DNA of 35,578 bases from Gammaproteobacteria bacterium UBA6724 (GTDB lineage: Bacteria; Pseudomonadota; Gammaproteobacteria; Pseudomonadales; Azotimanducaceae). Numbering within the stretch: position 1 is the stretch's first letter; each line of letters opens with the position of its first letter. Below are positions 31,065 to 35,578 of this stretch, one piece after another. The DNA lies in assembly GCA_002454165.1 (NCBI GenBank), contig DKIG01000030.1, forward strand, positions 1 to 35,578. The letters run 5' to 3'. The notes beneath the pieces were generated by a model. That model saw only the letters and a list, made by a program, of their open reading frames with translations, did not search any database and was not told the DNA's origin. The position numbers were made by a program, and so were the translations under genes.

Positions 31065-32195
31065 ATGCCACTGGTATTAAACGAAGAGCAAAATATTCTC
31101 CAAGACACGGCGAAAGACTTCTGCGCCAGCAAGGTGCCTATTAGCCAACTGCGGCGACTGAGAGACGAGAAGGACACCCTGGGCTTTGACCCTGAGACCT
31201 GGCAGCAGATGGTGGACCTGGGTTGGGCGGGTATCACCATCCCAGAAGAATATGGCGGCAGTGGTTTTGGTTATATGGGCATGGGCGTGATTATGGAAGA
31301 GTGCGGTCGCACCCTCGCTGCCTCTCCCTTGCTGGCAACGGCGGTGCTTGGTTCGAGTGCTCTGCTGCTTGGTGGTAGCGAGGCGCAGAAGTCTGAATTA
31401 CTGGGACAGATAACCAGGGGCGAACTTCTTTTGGCTATGGCATTGGAAGAAACCGCACATCACAGTCCTTACGGCATCGCTACCAAAGCGAAAAAATCCG
31501 GTGCCAACTATCAGGTGACTGGTAGCAAGAAGTTTGTTCTGGATGGTCATATCGCGGACAAGTTGGTGCTGGTAGCCCGCTCATCTGGTAAGGCTGGTGA
31601 CCGGCAGGGACTGACCCTGCTACTAGTTGACCGGGAAGCAAAGGGGGTTGCGGTCACCCGAACCATCATGGCGGATAGCCGGAATGCGGCAAACATTGAA
31701 TTTAACAAGGTTGATGCCAATCTGTTGGGTAAGGAAGGCGCGGCTGTCGAAATTCTCGACCGGGTCCTGGACACGGGTCGTATTTTGCTGGCGGCAGAGA
31801 TGCTGGGCGGCATTCAGGAGTGTTTTGAGCGCACCGTTGAATATCTGAAGACCCGTGAGCAGTTTGGTGTCCCCATCGGCTCCTTCCAGGCTTTGAAGCA
31901 TAGGGCGGCGGAGATGTTTTGCGAAATTGAACTGTCAAAGTCTGTCGTGCTGGAAGCCCTGTCCGCTCTGGACGATGACCCGGAGCAGGTGCCAGAGCTG
32001 GCAAGTCTGGCGAAGGCGCGTCTTAACGATACCTATCATCTGGTCAGCAGTGAGGGGATTCAGATGCATGGCGGCATAGGTATGACAGACGAATATGACA
32101 TTGGTTTTTTTATCAAACGTTCCAGGGTGTGCGAGCATACCTTTGGTAGCAGTGCCTTCCACTGTGACCGTTACGGCACCATTCATCACTTCTGA
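31065..32195 (+). CDS. Acyl-CoA dehydrogenase family protein
   Basis: A 376-residue flavin enzyme that introduces an alpha-beta double bond in an acyl-CoA. The N-terminal helical domain includes MVDLGWAGITIPEEYGGSGFGYMGMGVIMEE, the middle beta domain TKAKKSGANYQVTGSKKFVLDG, and the C-terminal domain LKTREQFGVPIGSFQALKHRAAEMF and IQMHGGIGMTDEYDIG. These follow the family order. The C-terminal Y-E-G-T block with the usual catalytic Glu of short/medium-chain enzymes is not present, so it belongs to an ACAD-like subgroup with unknown substrate. The ATG at 31065 has GAGGA eight bases upstream. It ends a plus-strand series starting with the TonB receptor; the next gene is convergent. Confidence 0.9.
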   Translation: MPLVLNEEQNILQDTAKDFCASKVPISQLRRLRDEKDTLGFDPETWQQMVDLGWAGITIPEEYGGSGFGYMGMGVIMEECGRTLAASPLLATAVLGSSALLLGGSEAQKSELLGQITRGELLLAMALEETAHHSPYGIATKAKKSGANYQVTGSKKFVLDGHIADKLVLVARSSGKAGDRQGLTLLLVDREAKGVAVTRTIMADSRNAANIEFNKVDANLLGKEGAAVEILDRVLDTGRILLAAEMLGGIQECFERTVEYLKTREQFGVPIGSFQALKHRAAEMFCEIELSKSVVLEALSALDDDPEQVPELASLAKARLNDTYHLVSSEGIQMHGGIGMTDEYDIGFFIKRSRVCEHTFGSSAFHCDRYGTIHHF

Positions 32196-32286
32196 ACTTT
32201 TCTCAACCTCTTATCGGCGCCTGAGAGATTCAATAGCGATGCTGGTCATCCGGGGCGCCTAGTTTCATGCGACCCTTCTGCGTCAT

Positions 32287-33390
32287 TTATCCGCTGCCTG
32301 AGTCAAAGAAATCGCGGATGACCGGCTGGAACCTGTCCATATCCACAAGAAAGGCGTCATGTCCCTGAAGGGACGGGAAGCCAAAGAACTGCACTTCCCG
32401 CTCATCCCTGAGGTTATCAGCGATGAGTTGCTGTTGTGCCAGGGGGAAGAGGAGGTCTGTTTGAATTCCTATGACTAGGACCCGGCGCGCCCCGACCTTG
32501 GCAAGCCCCGCTTCAACCGAGCCGCCGTGGTCGGCGACATCAAAGATGTCCATTGCCCGGGAAAGGTAGAGATAACAGTTGGCATCAAAGCCACCAACAA
32601 ACTTGCTTGCCTGGGCTTGCAGATAAGACTCAACTTCAAAATCATGGTCAAACTGAGCCGCCGTCAGGCGATCTTCAGAGATCACCTCCCTGCCGAAACG
32701 CTGCTCAAGTTCGGCGGCACTGCGGTAGGTCAACATGCCTAGTTTCCTTGCCAGACGCATGCCGGTTATCGGCGCCTTGCCTTTTGCATAGTGACCCTGC
32801 TTCCAGGCCGGGTCACTGGTGATGATTTCGCGTTGTAGCGAGCGCAGGGCAATAGCAAAGGGCGCGGCGCGCGCCGAACCGGAGATGGTTACCAGGTTTG
32901 CCGCGATCTGGGGATAGAGGATGGAATAGGCTATAGAAGTCATGCCGCCCATGGATGCCCCTACTACAGCATGGAGCCTTGATAAGCCGAGGGATTCAAC
33001 CACCGAGTGGCCGGCCCGAGCAATGTCTTCAATGCTCAGTCGGGGGAAGCTGAGGCGATAGAGGTCCTTGCTCAGAGGGTCAATACTTGCGGCTCCGGTT
33101 GAGCCGAAGCAACTGCCGAGGGAGCTGACACAGATGACGAAATATCTATCGGTGTCAATGGGTTTGCCCGGACCCAGCATCTGCTCCCACCAGCCGGGGG
33201 AGGGGTCATCCGGAGAGGCGGCGGCGTGTGCCGAAGGGGACAGACCGGTAAACATTAAGATCCCGTTGTCTTGGCGGCTGTTCAATCTTCCCCAGGTCTC
33301 ATAGGCAACAGACGGATTCAGCAGATTGCCGTAGCGCATGCTGAAATTGCCTTCAATCTGGTGAATCTTTCTTGCTGAGGTCACGGGCAC
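32287..33390 (-). CDS. metX: MetX-type homoserine (or serine) O-acyltransferase
   Basis: An alpha/beta-hydrolase-fold acyltransferase of 367 residues that activates homoserine (or serine) for methionine/cysteine synthesis. The catalytic triad is S146 (GASMGG), D312 (GIQTDLLFP) and H344 (LQGHDAFL). The substrate-binding N-terminal part reads ILMFTGLSPSAHA and LGSCFGSTGAASIDP. MetX members differ in acyl donor (acetyl- or succinyl-CoA) and acceptor (homoserine or serine); the GLSPSAHA form may belong to the serine/succinyl-using subgroup, which I cannot settle from sequence. The start is a GTG at 33390 that overlaps by one base with the TAG stop of the upstream beta-lactamase-fold gene (TAGTG), a sign of translational coupling. 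Confidence 0.88.
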   Translation of the reverse strand: MPVTSARKIHQIEGNFSMRYGNLLNPSVAYETWGRLNSRQDNGILMFTGLSPSAHAAASPDDPSPGWWEQMLGPGKPIDTDRYFVICVSSLGSCFGSTGAASIDPLSKDLYRLSFPRLSIEDIARAGHSVVESLGLSRLHAVVGASMGGMTSIAYSILYPQIAANLVTISGSARAAPFAIALRSLQREIITSDPAWKQGHYAKGKAPITGMRLARKLGMLTYRSAAELEQRFGREVISEDRLTAAQFDHDFEVESYLQAQASKFVGGFDANCYLYLSRAMDIFDVADHGGSVEAGLAKVGARRVLVIGIQTDLLFPLAQQQLIADNLRDEREVQFFGFPSLQGHDAFLVDMDRFQPVIRDFFDSGSG

Positions 33391-34631
33391 TATATTCCGT
33401 GCCCAGAGGTTCTGTGCCCAGATGTTTTGTAACCAGATGTTCTGTGACCAGATGTTCCGTGCCCAGATGTTCCGTGCCCAGACGGTTGGTGACAGACTGC
33501 CGCCCGATTGGAAATACTCACGCCCCGGCGACCCTGCCTAAGTGGATTTTGGTCATGGCCATTGGTGCAATATGCAAAACTGATACCCGAGGCCGGGTCA
33601 GCCCAGGCAATCTGCCCGCCCGCACCGGCATGCCCGAAAGCGGCAGGTGAATTAGTATGTCCAAAGCCGCGAAAATTACGATACTTGTCCCCGGAGATCA
33701 CGACCCCGAGGGCACGATTGATAAGCTTACCGGTCATCATATCAATCAGGTCGGCAGTCCTCGGACGGCTAGCCTCGGCGATGGTTGCTTCCGTCCAGAG
33801 TTGTGGCTCGCTGTTGCCCATCAGTCCTTGATAGAAGAGAGCCAACTCGGCGGCGGACATAATGCCACCGCCGCCGGGAATGGGTATCCGCCGGGTATCG
33901 GGCTGATTAAAGTTAAGAATAGCGTCCGGGGTAACTTCCGTGACTGGCGGCACCGGTAGCCCTGCCGCTTCATACTCAGCCTCGGTCAAGGGCTCGCCGA
34001 CCAGGGTGATGGTGGCGATGCGAGCATGATGTTCATCTGGCGTGCCCACCCACATATCGGGTAGACCAAGCGGCAGGGCGATACTTTCCCGGACAAAAGA
34101 CTCGTAGGATACTCTGGTGATAACTTGAATGATCTCCGCTATCACCCACATGGATGAGGTAGGGTGATATTCATATCTTGAGCCAGGTTGCCAGTTTAGT
34201 TGCCAGTCGGCGAAGCGGCGTCGCTTCCTGGTCTCGTCCAACCAGTCAGTAGGTCTAAATGGCGCGTGAGGGAAGCCTGCAGTGTGAGTAAACAACTGCT
34301 CTATCCTGATATCCTGCTTGCCGTTGCTGACAAATTCAGGAACGAATTCAGACACCTTACGGGAAACATCCAGGCTGCCTTCCTGAATCAGTAGCCAGGC
34401 CGCCGCCGAGGTGATCGCCTTGGTGGCGGAAAAAATACAAAACAGGGAGTCGTTACTCGCCTCGCCCCAGGTCTCAAACAAGACCAGTTCGCCGGCCTTT
34501 GCCAGGGCAATCTGTGCAGCAGGTAGCAGACCCGCGTCCACCTCCTGCCTGCTTCTGGTGCGCAACTCATCCAGCCTCTGGGGGTTGATGCCAACTGTCT
34601 CTGGCTTGACCAGACATTTACTGCCCTGCAT
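33390..34631 (-). CDS. Beta-lactamase-fold serine hydrolase (class C/esterase-like)
   Basis: A 413-residue protein of the serine beta-lactamase-like family. The nucleophile motif is S68-A-T-K71 (FSATKAITSAAAWLL); Y155 in YEYHPTSS is in the position of the general base (Y-x-N); HAGAGGQIAW replaces the third K-T-G motif, which is more esterase-like than beta-lactamase-like. No signal peptide is visible at the N-terminus, so it is probably cytosolic, and resistance is not implied. Residues 384-413 are a repeat-coded tail (T-S-G-H-G type) without relation to the fold. It precedes MetX with the TAGTG overlap. Confidence 0.88.
   Translation of the reverse strand: MQGSKCLVKPETVGINPQRLDELRTRSRQEVDAGLLPAAQIALAKAGELVLFETWGEASNDSLFCIFSATKAITSAAAWLLIQEGSLDVSRKVSEFVPEFVSNGKQDIRIEQLFTHTAGFPHAPFRPTDWLDETRKRRRFADWQLNWQPGSRYEYHPTSSMWVIAEIIQVITRVSYESFVRESIALPLGLPDMWVGTPDEHHARIATITLVGEPLTEAEYEAAGLPVPPVTEVTPDAILNFNQPDTRRIPIPGGGGIMSAAELALFYQGLMGNSEPQLWTEATIAEASRPRTADLIDMMTGKLINRALGVVISGDKYRNFRGFGHTNSPAAFGHAGAGGQIAWADPASGISFAYCTNGHDQNPLRQGRRGVSISNRAAVCHQPSGHGTSGHGTSGHRTSGYKTSGHRTSGHGI
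33395..33484. repeat. 15-bp in-frame tandem repeat at the gene junction
   Basis: Six 15-bp units on the minus strand, consensus CATCTGGGCACGGAA (plus-strand units start at 33395, 33410, 33425, 33440, 33455 and 33470). In the coding frame they give the five-residue unit T-S-G-H-G/R, ending immediately before the stop of the serine hydrolase and the start of the MetX gene. Confidence 0.93.
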
Positions 34632-34878
34632 ATCTCTGCCTCATGCGCTCCGTCGGGGAGGATGAATTATAAGCACAAATCTGCCCGAAATTGGAAAGGC
34701 ATCAGCGACGACAGCGTGGTGACGGCGAGTGGAGACAATGAACGGACGGAATATATTGAAATAGGATACCAAAATCAGGTAATCTGTAATACATACAATG
34801 CGGTGGTATGAATAAGAATGATTCGGTTGAATTAAACTCATGGCAGCATTTTATGTACCTTAAAATGATTTATCAAGC

Positions 34879-35578
34879 ATGAACAAATCTGATCTCAGCC
34901 AAACGATAGATTCCGAAGTTATTGATACATTGAAAAATAACACACGGGCTTTGCGTGAGTTTATTGCACGAGAAAATGATAGAAAAATAATTCATGTGTT
35001 ACAAAAAATGGGGCGCTTGAAAAATGGAAACAGTAAATCTCCATTGAAACGTTTGCTGAATAGCCAGAATGAAAACATTCGTCAACTTGCGATTAAAAAC
35101 CTGGCGAAGTTAGCAGATATTTCCTTACTGGTTATTTTTATGAAATATGCCAAAGAAGACTCAAGCACACAAGTCCGCAGGGAGTCGGTGTCAGCAATCG
35201 GTAGGCTACGACATCATGATGCCATCCCACATCTCGTGGAAATGCTTGATGACAAGGACCCGAAAGTTGTTATTCAAGCGATACGTGGTTTGTTGGTTTT
35301 TTCCAACGAAGACATTGTTAAGAATAAATTGAAAGAACTGAAAGATCATCCAAATGAACTAGTTCAACGGACTATTTCAAGAGAAGAAAACAAGTCAAAG
35401 CCGGATATTCTGGCGCAAAAAAATCATATATGTTCTCCTGCATATATGCACAATGTTGTTGTGCATGGGGATGTGGTGGATATTCTCGAATCTGTTCCGG
35501 ATGAATCTATCCATCTTACTTTTACTTCACCGCCTTATTACAACGCGCGCGACTATTCTATTTACCAAAGTTATGCGG
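34879..35578 (+). CDS. HEAT-repeat/DNA methyltransferase fusion, N-terminal part (cut by window edge)
   Basis: The frame from the ATG at 34879 stays open to the window end (233 codons). Residues 1-50 are a charged helical lead. Roughly 50-165 are helical pairs typical of HEAT/PBS-lyase-like repeats: SQNENIRQLAIKNLAKLADIS, SSTQVRRESVSAIGRLRHHDAIPHLVEML and PKVVIQAIRGLLVFSNEDI. From about 185 a class-I methyltransferase begins: VVVHGDVVDILESVPDES, then TFTSPPYYNARDY, which holds motif IV SPPY of N4-cytosine (or N6-adenine) DNA methyltransferases. The rest, including motif I, is outside. The region is visibly A+T-richer than the other genes (34921-34980 has 21 G+C in 60), a sign of transfer. The intergenic space 34632-34878 is also A+T-rich and has no gene I can support. 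Confidence 0.8.
   Translation, partial: MNKSDLSQTIDSEVIDTLKNNTRALREFIARENDRKIIHVLQKMGRLKNGNSKSPLKRLLNSQNENIRQLAIKNLAKLADISLLVIFMKYAKEDSSTQVRRESVSAIGRLRHHDAIPHLVEMLDDKDPKVVIQAIRGLLVFSNEDIVKNKLKELKDHPNELVQRTISREENKSKPDILAQKNHICSPAYMHNVVVHGDVVDILESVPDESIHLTFTSPPYYNARDYSIYQSYA

Noticed and set aside
32196..32286. GGCGCC inverted copies as a bidirectional terminator between the acyl-CoA dehydrogenase and metX
   Set aside because: The two GGCGCC sites are self-complementary and about 40 bases apart, without T-runs on either side; not enough to call a terminator.
113..33484. Tandem repeats as CRISPR arrays
   Set aside because: Units are 12-18 bp, directly adjacent, without unique spacers, and no cas genes are seen.
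33390..34631. Beta-lactam resistance gene
   Set aside because: The S-x-x-K motif is present, but there is no signal peptide and the third motif is HAGAGG, not K-T-G, so an esterase or peptidase-like role is more likely.
1..35578. The window as a closed circle with one methyltransferase crossing the junction
   Set aside because: The right-edge frame ends one base into a codon and would continue as GGC-GCA-TCA, not in the frame of the left fragment. The middle of the enzyme would be absent and base composition differs. Kept as a finding for checking, not as a call.

Overview
The window looks like a chromosomal stretch of a Gram-negative, aerobic proteobacterium, probably a gammaproteobacterium. 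The evidence is a TonB-dependent receptor, a Tat-exported small subunit beside a GMC dehydrogenase, a proteobacterial-type PEP carboxylase, a NupC-like nucleoside transporter and many acyl-CoA/aromatic catabolism genes. Genes are tightly packed, and most of the window is moderately GC-rich. No gene-free gap exceeds 300 bases. No species is identified.

Layout. 1-123 (+) is the C-terminal end of a DNA methyltransferase. 347-1588 (+) is a nucleoside transporter. 1623-10214 is a long minus-strand block: tandem YjbR protein, tRNA-Ala(GGC), glutathione peroxidase, SpoU/TrmH RNA methyltransferase, TauD/TfdA dioxygenase, CaiB/BaiF CoA-transferase, NUDIX hydrolase, Atm1-like ABC exporter and MDR oxidoreductase. 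10305-14859 holds a SRPBCC protein (+), PEP carboxylase (-), a zinc-ribbon protein (-) and an AhpD-like protein (+), followed by an unrecognised exported protein. 15945-25193 is an aromatic/CoA module: cyclase-family hydrolase, indolepyruvate oxidoreductase alpha and beta, RidA, enoyl-CoA hydratase, SDR, and a fused FAD monooxygenase/Old-Yellow-Enzyme protein of the 2-aminobenzoyl-CoA monooxygenase/reductase type. 25283-32195 is an uptake-and-oxidation block: TonB receptor, Tat small subunit plus GMC oxidoreductase, alpha/beta hydrolase, acyl-CoA dehydrogenase. 32287-34631 (-) is a MetX-type acyltransferase and a beta-lactamase-fold serine hydrolase. From 34879 to the end an A+T-richer gene starts that joins HEAT-like repeats to an N4/N6 DNA methyltransferase; it is cut by the window edge.

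Most notable observations. (1) The glutathione peroxidase gene has an in-frame TGA exactly at the catalytic Cys/Sec position, followed 21 nt later by a perfect 7-bp hairpin with a GGUC loop, as expected of a bacterial SECIS element. It is most likely a selenoprotein that ordinary gene calling would truncate. (2) Six unrelated short tandem repeats (units 12, 12, 14, 14, 15 and 18 bp) all sit at gene ends or just upstream of starts. Those inside coding sequence have units divisible by three and add low-complexity C-terminal tails; the two 14-bp arrays are non-coding and lie at nearly identical distances (about 30 to 85 nt) upstream of two start codons. (3) The HEAT-methyltransferase fusion at the right edge and the methyltransferase tail at the left edge.

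How the genes may work together (inference): the central module could channel an aromatic amino-acid-derived compound through CoA-thioester chemistry (oxidative decarboxylation by IorAB, dearomatising oxygenation/reduction by the fused flavoprotein, then beta-oxidation-like steps by hydratase and SDR). The neighbouring TonB receptor, GMC pair, hydrolase and acyl-CoA dehydrogenase could import and pre-process a substrate. No CoA ligase for the aromatic acid is present in the window.
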